The notes under the pieces are model-generated. The model was given only the letters and a program-made list of their open reading frames with translations. It was not told where the DNA came from and made no database searches. A stretch of DNA of 64,000 bases, taken from contig CM018038.1 in assembly GCA_008638375.1 (NCBI GenBank), positions 31,696,383-31,760,382 of the forward strand, in the 5' to 3' direction. The translations under genes were made by a program, and so were the position numbers. Every line of letters begins with the position of its first letter. Positions within the stretch are counted from its first letter, which is position 1. Positions 48,611-59,822 of this stretch are shown one piece after another. The stretch is from Nyssa sinensis. Lineage: Eukaryota > Streptophyta > Magnoliopsida > Cornales > Nyssaceae.

Positions 48611-49295
48611 CGGTTAGTTAAGATATTATTAATGTTGAATTTTATATATTTATACAAGGACAACAAACTGAGGGATGTTATTGCTAACCATCTGAATTTG
48701 TTACAAAACAACCATCTCATAGAGAACCATCATTTGTGGTAATTGCTTTAACTTCTCTTCTAAATTCAGCTTTGCATGAATTTCATTAACTATTTCAAGT
48801 ATTACAGAAAGGCATAGGGTAGAGGAAGAATTAGAGGCAATTCAATTACAACAAGAGGAATCAGTGGCAGGAAATATTATGAATTTTTTACTTTTATTTT
48901 TTAATATTTTCTAATAGCAGCACTATAAACCTTTTCAACTTCTTTTGTAATTGCAATTGGGTGTGCAAAATACCATGTAATTTCATGGGGCTGAAGGATT
49001 GCAAATTCTTGACAGTTTTTCGATATGTTTGAAGTTTGTATATTTTGGTTAAATTTTATAGGCAAATGGGAAGACAAGGCATAATATTTTTGTTTTGATT
49101 GAAGGGTATGGAACAAATGGGAAGCAAGGCATACCCCACTTTTGTTTTTTGGTTGGGAATTAGGTAGCCATCAATAGTTAAGTGTTTTGATTGGCTGCTA
49201 TTATAAAACAAATGTAATTTTATGGCTTATTACTTTCAAATTTTTTTTGGAGGGTATAAAACAATTGTTAACTAAATAACATGCCTTTCTTAGAG
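48611..49295. other. AT-rich DNA, no gene seen
   Basis: Possibly further decayed MULE sequence, since it directly follows the transposase fragment. I see no motif that proves this. Confidence 0.4.
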
Positions 49296-50906
49296 TGTTA
49301 GCACCAAGGAGTCTGATATTGTAATTGGTTAATCCAATTTGACAAAATGCGTTTTGTGTGTAATCATTACGTAAGTCTTAGGAGTGACTACTTCAATGCC
49401 CGTTCTACTCCAAGATGGTCCAAGCTACATTACTGTGCATATCTACCAGTCGGCTTAGTTCACGAAAGGTATATTGAACTTTTATTTTTTATTTGGATCT
49501 CACATATTGCATGCATTTCACATAGTTTTCATCATAACATCATGTGTGTGTTAGACTTGTGATTATGAAATAATTTTTCCAAAAATGCTCTTAAAAAACT
49601 CTAAGGAAAAATTGTGTTTACAAGACAAGCAAAGAATAAGCAACACTCTGTTACTTGTTCGAACGAACAACAGTAATTCGTTCTCATTCATTTTCATTCG
49701 TTCGAAAAGCCTGTATCAAACGAAGAGTTGCAACCTTAGAAATGTGCTCGTTTGATATTCATTCATTGCTCGTTCGAACGAGTGATGCTTCGTTCAAACG
49801 AACCTTAAGCGGAAAAAAAATTTATATTATGTTTTGAAGCCTATTTTAGATAGAACAAGTTCATTGCGAAAAATCACGAAAATTCAATTGAGAGAAATGA
49901 AAAATAGAGTAAGAGAGATTTCAATTGTAAGAGTTATATTCTTGAGAGATCCAAAGGCTTTTATGAGAGATCAATCATAATTGTCAATCATGCATTTCTC
50001 TACTCTCATTCATTGATTAATTTAGAACATTCGCTAGATCCAAATCAGATCTAAGAACCTCTTGTTCATGTCATTTCACCATTGATAAAGAATTGAGATC
50101 AACCTTGTGGATGCATTGTTGATTGGATCGGTGGATACGGAGATTGTAAGGATTTATAATTGTGGAGTGGCTAGATTGGAAGATTCTGAGACCGTCGATG
50201 ATTCTAATTATATGAAGTTTCCGACTATGAGGACCTTGTGGATTAAAGAAGAAATTGAAGACTTGATTAGGGAAAATAGAGCTTGAGATGTAGAGTTCGG
50301 TTCATAGATACGTTGTAATTCAATTTCTATTATAGTGGAAGTCTTCCTTGAGTATTGGCCCGTCTCCAAAGTTTTACTCCAAGGATTGTTGTCCTTAGTG
50401 GTTTCTCCGTCATCAATCGGTTTGCAAATCTCTAGTCACTTCATCTCTTACAATTTACAAATTGCTTTGCTTAAATGCTTCCACTTGATATTGATATTGA
50501 TATTAAGTTTTCTTGAATCTCATAATTGAGTACAAATTTGATTAATTGAAAATTAATTGAGCAATTGAAATTGTAAATTTAATTGAATTGACATTTGAAC
50601 ATTTAGTTGAATTTTTCTTTGAATTGATTAAATTGATTATCAAATTGAGCGGATTAATCAATTAGGTTGTTATTGATAGGTTTGTATCTTTGCACAATTC
50701 TTGACTATACATTGGTGGAAGGGTTTATATGTTAGATTAATTACGTTGAGTAATTTTGTTGTTGTAGCATTGTTGTTGTAGACAAGACTTGTAATTAATA
50801 ATTGAGAATTTTTTAATTCTAGAACCAACCTATTCAATCCCCCCTTCTAGGTTTAATTTACACTTTGGGACCTTAAGTGATATCCTAATAGTATTGATCC
50901 TTATCA
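49296..50906 (+). mobile_element. 5' LTR
   Basis: About 1.6 kb from TGTTAGCACC to CTTATCA, followed three bases later by the primer-binding site. The first 870 bases align with 58803-59734. It contains the CGAACGA palindrome cluster at 49655-49805. Confidence 0.75.
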
Positions 50907-50909
50907 AAG

Positions 50910-50922
50910 TGGTAACAAAGCC
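50910..50922 (+). other. Primer-binding site
   Basis: TGGTAACAAAGCC differs at two positions from TGGTATCAGAGCC, the usual copia site complementary to initiator methionine tRNA, and is in the right place just after the LTR. Confidence 0.75.
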
Positions 50923-50939
50923 TTCTTTCATAGGCAATT

Positions 50940-51990
50940 GATTGATATCCTTAGTGTGAACCATAGAATGGTTAAAAGAGGGCGGTTTGATCTCACGATC
51001 ACCCCCATTTGATAACTTAATTACCCATATTAGAAATCTCGCATGAGAGCATTCTTGAGAGCCGTGAATAAGCGAAGTATGGCTCACCATCCAAGAAGGT
51101 TGGGCCCCTCCGATCACAATCGTAACTACGAAAATTCCCTCCATAGTCAAACCTTCGAACACTTGGAACGAGTTAGAGTTAAGGATAAGTGGATTCAACA
51201 CCAAAGGCTTAAATGCCATCTTTAACGCTGGTAACTCCCGATGAGTTTGCACCACATCATGACTTGTGAGACGTCCAAGGAGGCTTGGGACATCCTTGAG
51301 ACTACCCATGAGGGTACGTCAGCGGTAAAAATGTCTTAATTACAAATGTTGACTTCTAGTTTTGAAGCTTTAAGAATGGAAAAATCGAAGACCTTTTTCG
51401 AGTTCTATGCTAAATTGAGTGACATTATTAACTCGTCATTTAACCTATAAGAGAAGCTAAATAGGACCAATATAGTAAGAAAAATATTGATGTCTCTCCA
51501 TAAGAGATTTCAACCTAAGACAACCGCCATTAAGGAAAGTAAGGACTGTGGAGTCTCTCTTTATTAATAAGTTAGTTGGGTCACTTCAAACTTTTGAGTA
51601 AACTCTAAGGCAAGCAAAGAAAACTAAAAGTTTTGCCTTAAAATCAATACTAGGAGAAAGTGAAGGGGATTTATAGATGGACCCCGAGTCTATGAACGAT
51701 GAAGACTTAGCTTTCTTTGTTAGGACGTTTAACAAGTACCTCAAGGGTAAAATGCCTAACTCTAAGGGATCTTAAAGCTCAAATAAAAGATCTTTTGAAA
51801 ATTCTGAACTCTTCAAGAGACAAAGTCCAAAAATCTTCTTCTGGTAGTGATAGAAGAAAACCTTCATCACAATCCTCCTCTAAACCTATTGAGTGAAATG
51901 ATTGCCATAATTTTGGGCACATAGAGGCCGATTGCCCTAACAAGAGAATGGAGAATTATAGAAATATGAGGGCAATGAAATCATTTCTTT
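50940..51990 (+). pseudogene. Copia gag relic
   Basis: Frameshifted pieces read MRAFLRAVNKR, then CETSKEAWDILETTHEGTSA, LQMLTSSFEALRME and FFEFYAKLSDIINSSFNL, the order of a copia gag (UBN2-type) domain. Near 51900-51950 comes NDCHNFGHIEADCPNKR, a zinc knuckle whose first cysteine region is damaged by a TGA stop. At least five stops or frameshifts are present. Confidence 0.85.
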
Positions 51991-52053
51991 TCCAAAGAGG
52001 ACGAAGGGGATGAGGATGATGATGAAGAAGATGAAGGTGAGGAAAGTCAATTC

Positions 52054-52785
52054 TTGGCTTTCACGAGTGTCACCAATGTCCGGGAAAGATCCTCATCCAT
52101 TGAGGATGAAGATCATAAAGACAACAAAAACCTTGTGTCTAGTGATAATGAGAGTGATGAAGAAGATAATATTGAGATTGTTTTTAAAAGGCTATTCAAT
52201 GAATCTATAAATCTCAAGAAATCTAACATGAAACTTATCACTAAACTCAAGTCATTTGAGAAGGAGAATAATGTCTTAATAGTTGATCAATCCTTATTGA
52301 ATCAACTAAATGAGTATAAATTGTCTCTCTTGGAGAATGTTGAAACCTTAGAAAAGGAGAAAAACTTGTTGGTTATTGAGGTAGGGGGACTTAAAGCATC
52401 CTTAGATGCTTGTGAGGTTGAAAAGAAGGAATTGAATTCCAAAGTTCACTCTCTTAGTGAACAACTCACACAAACTAAGAATGTAAAAGTCAATCTTGAA
52501 GATAAGTCAAATAAGTTTTTTAAAATGCTTAATACCATCCCAATCAAGAATGATAGAAATGGTTTGGGTTATAACATATTCACGGTTAAGAACAAGTTTT
52601 TCATATCCACTTCAAGTCAATCTCCCACACTCAAGCCAGTTGTGTTTGTTTCCTCAAAATCTAAAGATGTTGAACCACCTAAACCTAAGAGGCAAATGCA
52701 ACCACAACCAAAGCCTCAAGCACATTCTCTTCTACTACCTAAATCTAGACCACAAGTCAAACTTCAACCAAAATCATTGTTTTGA
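52054..52785 (+). pseudogene. Coiled-coil gag continuation ORF
   Basis: A 243-residue open stretch that begins acidic (SIEDEDHKDNKN, SDNESDEEDN). It then has long heptad-like runs rich in Leu, Lys, Glu and Asn (residues about 50-150), then a Pro/Gln/Lys-rich tail (PKPKRQMQPQPKPQ). Its position after the zinc knuckle fits the long gag C-terminus found in SIRE/Maximus-type copia elements. Without a functional upstream gag it is unlikely to be expressed alone. A second knuckle-like remnant and FVRQIWVKND follow to about 53170. Confidence 0.65.
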
Positions 52786-53170
52786 TCTTATTGCATGGTT
52801 GAAGGGCATTCTAGGAGAGAGTGTGGGTTTTCTAAGAATAAGCAAACAAAGTCTCATACCATGACCTTAGAGCATAAATTGAAAATTGCTATCTTGAAGT
52901 AACAAATTAATGAATACACATATTCAAAAATTAAGGAGCATGGCTAAAAGGATCATTCAAATTTCCAACATTGAAAAGCCTAAAGTAATTCCTCATTCTA
53001 AGGTTAGAGGTAAAGTAAAGACTCAAAATGTCTCTCCTACTCCTAAAAGATTTGTAAGACAAATTTGGGTGAAGAATGATAAATTGAAAGGTCTTGAGAA
53101 GGAGTGTGCAAGTCACACTTCAAAATTACTTCTTCGTCAAGAAGAGCAAATTCATCTCTTAAATGACTAA

Positions 53171-54780
53171 GAGATTTTATAACAATTTAGGGATTCTACT
53201 CTTCACTCACATCCTAGAGATTCCTTCTGAATTGCTTTATCACATCTTACTCTATTTTTCTTGTTGAAAATCATCCTTGAGTTAGTTGAGTTCTTTTCTG
53301 TAGTCTAAGTGAACCTTAATTTAGTCATCTATTATAGGTCTATAGATTTTATTTTTTTAGTGAATTTTTGATTTTTCATAGTTAAGTGCATTTCTTACAT
53401 TTGTGAAGTCAATAATCTAAAAACATTTCTCTTTCATTTTCATTGCTAATGGTAGTCCCATTTTTTTTAAAAAGAAAAGTGAATATAGATACATTGTTAG
53501 TGCTTAAGATTATGACATGTGTACTTTATTTTATCACTATCTTCACCTAGTCTCATTCACTCGAGCATTCAATCTTTCAATCTACTTATGATCTTATGGT
53601 GCTTAGTTTTGTATATCTTCATGCATGAGATTACCTTGTAGAGAGTTTAGACTTAGTAGTTTTATGTTTATGCATCAATAAGTCCATGACTAGAAAGATT
53701 AACTTAGGTTAGAAAAATCAAAAAACCAAAAAGAAAAAGCCTTAAAAGATAATAGCAAACTCACAAAATGAAAAATCAAGAGTGGAAGAAAAGGGCTACC
53801 TTTGGGCTAGTGTGTATGCTATCAATGAAAATCCTTTGAAAAGAGCAGCTTACTCATCTGTGTGAAAACCGCATTACAAAAAGTGAGAAAAGAGCAATAC
53901 AAGTTGCAAAATTTGTCTTTGAAGATGAGAGGGAATTTTGATTGAAAATGGTAAAAAATCCCTAAGTTTAATGAGTTGTTTGCTAATATTGTTATGTAAA
54001 TCATTCAACACCATAAAGTCAATCTTGATATAAGAACATCATATGATTAAAGCTTAATACATATGTCTACACATCATGATTGAGTGAGTAGAGAGTTAGG
54101 TTGAATTGACTTAAGTGTTCTAGGGCTAATTGAATGTCTTGATTCATTTTAGAACACATATTTCACTCTTTAAGTCACTCAAAAATGTTCTTATAATTCA
54201 GATTTCAACTTAAAAACATTGGGATTGGTTTTAACATTGTTGATAAAATAATTCTTCTCAAAATTGTTTCATACTAAAAATTGAAGTTTTAACAGAGAAT
54301 CTTTATTTTCCCATGTTTCATAGTTGAAATGCACAGAGGATTATCAAACAGAATAAGACACCCTATTTTTTGGAGAGAAGAGCAGTCTCGGCTGCTCATT
54401 TGAACGAACCCTTATTCGAACGAACAACTGCTCAGTTCAAAACATGCGAGAAACTGCGAATTGATCACAGTTTCTTTGGGTTTCTCTCATTTTTCTCCCC
54501 AATTCTCATATTTCTTTATGACATATTGATCCCGGGTTACGTCATTCTCAATTTCCATTTCGGTTAATGTGTTCTATTTTTCAAGGACATCTCTTACACC
54601 GATTGTTTTGTGATTCCATCTGTTCATTGGTTTGGTAAGTCCTTGAGTTCATTTCTCACTTTCTTTTGATTTAATTGATTTTCCATTTAGACTTAGGGTT
54701 AGTGTGGACTATAATTCAATACACTAGACATAGAGACATCTTAGGGTTATCCTACTTTCTTTATTTGATATACTCTACAT
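53171..54780 (+). other. Non-coding interior, no gene seen
   Basis: Pol would be expected here in an autonomous copia element but no RT, integrase or RNase H motif is visible in any frame. There are lysine-codon-like A-rich tracts near 53710-53780, and a short CGAACGAAC palindrome group at 54400-54430. Confidence 0.55.
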
Positions 54781-54819
54781 GATCATGTTAACCAAGACGG
54801 TTCCCATAGCATGAGGACA

Positions 54820-56030
54820 CTTTTCCTATGCTATTCGTCTGGTAGCAGCACCTCGAGTCATGGATCACTTTCTAACCCAAGTAGCTTAGGTTCAGGGCAA
54901 CGTCTGTCCTGTCTTGTCCAGTCTTAGGTGAGAGAGTATGTACTATAGATGACATACGTGAGACTCTAGCTTATAGGCTATTTAACTCACGTGGCTGGCT
55001 ACCTCTCCTGTCAGTCACGGGTCCGACCAACGAGACCCTAGTTCGAGGGTTTTACTCGAACCTAGGTTCTCGTGATGACCAGGGAGCCTACCCTAGTGAC
55101 TGTTTGCTATGTCACTTTTTCACTCACTGTAGACATGATTGTTGAGAATCTTGGCCTATCTAGAGTCGAGTAGCCAGGCTTCCCATTCCCTCAGGGTGAT
55201 ATACTTCCTTCTGCTAATCTATCGTATCTACCTTTCACGTCGATAACTCAACAATCTTTACCACGAGGGCTGCCACTCTAGAGCAAGGTTATCTACATGA
55301 GGGTTATTGTATCCTCAATCTTATCATGTGTAGCATATTACATCCAGTCAACCACACGAACACGTTGACTCTCTCCTATGCTACACTTATTTATGTCATT
55401 GGTGTTACCATACCGATTGATGCACCTTTCTACATCTTAGGAGTCATTAGCTTAACAACTGCAAGTGTTAGACGCACTGTCCATGCTTCTATTCGACGGT
55501 CTAATCACCAAAATCTACGTTATCTAGGAGGTTCCCTTTTATACTGTAGAAATTCTTATCCTTCCTCCCAAACCATTCACTCGCAGGACACTCGCGAGGT
55601 CATGGGGATATCTCATCACTCCTCTAGATAAGAACAATACAGATGATGAGCATCAGAAGGACCAGTAGCAATAGGCCTCATCCGCCACCGCCGCAACAGT
55701 AGTCCAGAGATCATATTCATGTTGAGGACTTTCTTGTTGACTAGAATCCACTGCAGTTTCATACCCTATTAGGTGTAGACTTTATGCGTCAGCAAGAGCC
55801 TCTTTATCTACAACCGGTTAGCCATATCACGATAGATGAGTTAGAGGATCGTCTACAATTGCATCATGATTAGATCATTGCTCATGTTAATCAGAGGTTG
55901 GAGGAGAACTATCTTCAGATACGGTTAGACTTTCTTGTGCAGATGATAGAGGAGATGACTTATCTTAGAGGTGTAATGCAGGGTTTAACAAAGGCTCTCA
56001 CACGTGCCTTTCCTCCTCCTCCAGCCACCT
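54820..56030 (+). pseudogene. Second plant transposon-domain relic (PF20167-like)
   Basis: Pieces read DIRETLAYRLFNSRGWLPLL and SVTGPTNETLVRGFYSNLGS, which align with the core of the relic at 23448-24545 (KGWLPLLSLRGPIDYPLVRE). A later open piece at 55326-55631 reads LTLSYATLIYVIGVTIPIDA. The C-terminal part near 55850-56010 corresponds to the Gln/Arg-rich end. This copy has many stops and frameshifts. Like the first copy it is followed by GACAAAAAAGGGGAGATGA. Confidence 0.65.
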
Positions 56031-56352
56031 AGAAATGATTAGTGATTTAGTTTAGTTTAGATTACAAGAGTGATGAGTGTTTTTGTAGTGTGGTTTTCTT
56101 GTATATCTTTCTACTCATCAACTACATGTAAATATTTTTGATAGTTTTACCCTATGACTTCTTGTTTTATCTTTTCAGGATTGATGATAGATTCACTATT
56201 TTGCTATGATATTGTTGATATTTTTCTTATTGTGTCTATTTTCATTACTGTCAGCTTTATGTTATCTTACTATGCATGCTTACCTTTTTTTCTACTTCTT
56301 TATGATCTTTCTTATTCTCCTTTATCATCGTGACAAAAAAGGGGAGATGATG

Positions 56353-58358
56353 TGTCACTTCCCGGGCCCCAAAGACCTGTGGGTGACCTTGTAAATCAAG
56401 ATCAAACTAAATAAATAATTTTTGTATATCTCAAACCACCTTGTGATTAATATATTCTCACTTGAGCTTTTCATAACCTAAATGTTCATTCACATTCCAT
56501 GCATATAAGCCAACAAGGTTCTCATACATAAATTTTAAAAGTGTATTCATCTTGAGATTGCTATTTCTAAGTCAAAAGAATACAAGTCCTATTGAGAATT
56601 CTAAGCCTTCATACCAACATATAAAGGACAGAGGGCCTTTTATATTCCCAAAAATAACAAAAGATCAAAATAAAAGTTGTGAATTTAATTAAATCTCAAA
56701 AATAAACATAAGAAATCCAAAATGAGGTGTCTTTCTAATCCATGTCATCAAGGTGCCAGCTCTTTGCCGTTACTTACATCTGGTAGGCGTCGAAACAACA
56801 ACCCTAGTATAGATTCTAAAATAGGAAAAGTTAAGGTGGTGAAAAGTATAGGCATGTGAATTATGTAATGTTAACACAAGTGTTCAACCAACATGCATAC
56901 ATATCAATTGGTTATTCATCTTGTTTTCCAACAATGCAATCATCAATCCAACCCCAAGAAAATATAGGAATAAATAAATGAGAGAATCATCGTATAGTCA
57001 CAATTAAAAAGGTTTAAAATAAATTACCCTTCAAGCCTCATGTTATTTCTCTCATTTAAATATAATCACCAAGTCAAATCACCTAATGGCCCTTGGAAAA
57101 GCCTAGTACTTCACGAGCTACTAACCCGTTAGCTATATACTACCACTTGCGCAGGTTACGGTTCGCAACCGAAGGGAAACATAATCGCCATCACACAATA
57201 TTCCTGGTCTCTAATGGGGCCTTACAACATGCCACTCTTTCTTGTCTCTCAACTTGTTTTAAGGATTAATTATCCACAATCTCGTCTTCTATTTCCATTT
57301 TACATTTAACCTTTTATTAACATTTTCCACTTCATTTACAAACATGCCCAAAGTTCACATCATTTCATTATTCATCATAAAACACAACAATGCTGATACA
57401 ATTTCATAACTTTCAATAATTCAATAATTTAACTCAAGCATGAAAAATACACACATACATGACATTCAATAATTTCATCATTTTTCATAATATATATCAA
57501 TACCAGGGAAATTAAGATACTCAACATTTCATTAAAATCCAAAGCATGAGTAGTAGAGAAAAATATGACATTGTAGAAAAAATCTCAAGATAAGTAAAAT
57601 GCATTATGCTTCACACGGAAAACACCCAACCTTCAACCTAGGTTACAATCCCTACCTCGAAAACAAGTGTGGATTTGTGTGTAGAGAGAGAGTGTGTGAT
57701 TTCGAGATCTTTGCTTTAGTCATACCCCACAAACCCTAAGAAATATTTTACACTATTTATTTCACTCAACTAAGCTAGATTTATAGAGAAATGTAAGAAA
57801 TTTGAAAAGGAAATGAAAAGATCCAAATTTTACCCTTTGTTCTTGAAGAAATCTTGAAATCCTAACTTTTCAATCGGTGATATTCTTCTTAGAGATGAAT
57901 CCTTGTGGTATGATGTGTTGTTATGGATTAGAAATTCATGAAAATCCCAAACCCTAATTTCTCCCTTGGCTTGAGAGAGTTTGAAAAAGAAGAAAAAATG
58001 AAAGTTATGCCCATTTTGCTTTTCAGCTTGTAACTTAAAAGTGTTCTATCGCATGCTCAGTTCGAAAGAACAAGGTTTTCATTCGAACGAGTGCCGTTCT
58101 TTCAAATGAGTGTCAAACAAGTATCGAATGAAAGTCGCACTAGACTTTCGGGTGCTCGTTCATTTATTCCCTTTTTACACATTTTTCCTGATTTATACAA
58201 TTCAAGTTTTTACCATTTTTTCATTTATTCTCCATGTATCATCACTACATATTACGTTGTTTAAATTCTTTCCTTCTCATTATTATGTTCGTGATGTTTA
58301 TTATCATACAAAATTAATATTATCCATTATTTATTTTTCTAATTTATGAAACATTACA
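56353..58358 (-). mobile_element. 2.0-kb solo-LTR-like insertion
   Basis: It starts TGTCACTTCCCGGGCCCC and ends AACATTACA, flanked by TGATG (56348-56352) and TGGTG (58359-58363), a 5-bp duplication with one A/G difference. Reverse-complemented it begins TGTAATG and ends GTGACA, the same end type as the other insertions here. No gene is inside. It holds a CGAACGA palindrome group at 58045-58160. Confidence 0.78.
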
Positions 58359-58417
58359 TGGTGTTACAAATAGGGAGTTGGTTCAAAGGGGGAAATTAGG
58401 ACATTTTTATTGAGCAT

Positions 58418-58434
58418 ATATTGAGGGGGAGTAA
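58418..58434 (+). other. Polypurine tract copy
   Basis: TTGAGGGGGAGTAAT matches the tract before the LTR at 24773. A separate tract, TAAAGGGGG, precedes the 3' LTR at 58803, so two tracts lie within 400 bases. Confidence 0.5.
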
Positions 58435-58802
58435 TATACATTTTTTTGCATATGTATAAGATAACTTAGAGTCACTTTTTCTTGCTTAGGATTTGATTTA
58501 ATTGCATACGGTTACCATGTTTACTATACCTTGCCTTATATCGATATTCATCTATTTGTGTGATCTCATTGGATTTATTTAATATATCTCTATTGATGTG
58601 ATCTTACGTGGTATAATTGAGTTTGTCGTGCAGGAAATAGGTTGACTACTTGTTGAGCATTGCTAAGTGATTTATCTAGTATAGGATATTAAGTCAAAAT
58701 GTATAATTTTCATCAATTTGGTTCTTTAGGGGTTATAGATTTTGGTGTATTGTATTTTTATACCATTTTAAGCAGTTTTGGCATGGATTTCTAAAGGGGG
58801 TT

Positions 58803-59734
58803 TGTTAGGACCAAGGGTCCGATATTTTAATTGGCTAATTTGGTTTGACAAAACGTGCTTTGTGTGTAATCATTACATAACTCCTAGGAGTAAGTACCTC
58901 AATGCCTGTTCTACTCTAAGATGGTCCAAGCTACATTACCATGTATATCTATCGATCGACTTGGTTCACGAAAGATATATTAGACTTTTATTTTTTTATT
59001 TGGATCTCACACATCCACACATTATATGCATTGCATATAGTTTTCATCATAACATCACGTGTGTGTTAGACTTGTAATTATGAAACAATTTTTTCAAAAA
59101 TGCTTTTAAAACCTCAATGGAAAATTTCTGTTCACAAGACAACCAAAGAATGAGCAACACTCTGTTGTTCAAACAACAGTAGTTCGTTCTCATTCATTTT
59201 CATTTGTTCGAAAGGCTTTTATCAAACGAAGAGCTGTAACCTCAAAAATGTGCTCGTTTGATATTTGTTCCTTGCTCGTTCAAACGAATAAGGAGCTTGG
59301 TCGAACGAGTGATGCTTTGTTCGAATGAACCTTGGGTGGAAAATAGATTTATATTCTATGTTGAAGCCTATTTTGGATAAAAAAAATTTCATTGTTAAAA
59401 ATCATAAAAATTCAGTTGAGAGTAGTGAAAAACATAGTAAGAGAGATTTCAATTGTGAGAGCCATATTCTTGAGAGATCAAAAAGATTTCACAAGAGTTT
59501 AATCATAATTTCCAATCAAACATTTCTCTACTTTCATTGATTGAATGATTTAGATCATTCACTAGATCTAAATTAGATCTAAGAGCCTCTTGTTCATGTC
59601 ATTTCACCATTGATGAAGAATTGAGATAAACCATGTGGATATATTGTTGATTGAATCAGTGAATACCGAGATTGTGAGGATTTGTAATTTTGGAGCAACT
59701 AGATCAGAGGATTTTGAAACCGTCGAGGATTTCG
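58803..59734 (+). mobile_element. 3' LTR, interrupted
   Basis: Collinear with the first 870-930 bases of the 5' LTR and preceded by a TAAAGGGGGTT polypurine tract. It breaks off after ACCGTCGAGGATTTCG, where the next element starts. Confidence 0.8.
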
Positions 59735-59822
59735 TGTCACACCCCTAACTTGTAGGACCAGACTAAGGAGTCATTGGACCCCGATAAGGTGAGTAATAGG
59801 ACTAACCATCCTAGTAAAGTAT

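Larger units (their letters stand above)
49296..59734 (+). mobile_element. Copia-type element with gag but no visible pol, split by insertions
   Basis: The 5' LTR starts TGTTAGCACCAAGGAGTC at 49296. The 3' LTR starts TGTTAGGACCAAGGGTCC at 58803 and is cut at 59734 by another element. The interior carries a primer-binding site like the initiator-methionine type, a decayed copia gag, a coiled-coil ORF, about 1.5 kb of non-coding DNA, a PF20167-like relic and polypurine tracts. A 2-kb insertion sits at 56353-58358. I find no protease, integrase, RT or RNase H, so it was non-autonomous or lost pol. Alternatively 53230-58800 comes from a second, unrecognised element. The left flank is TAGAG; the right end is not defined. 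Confidence 0.75.
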
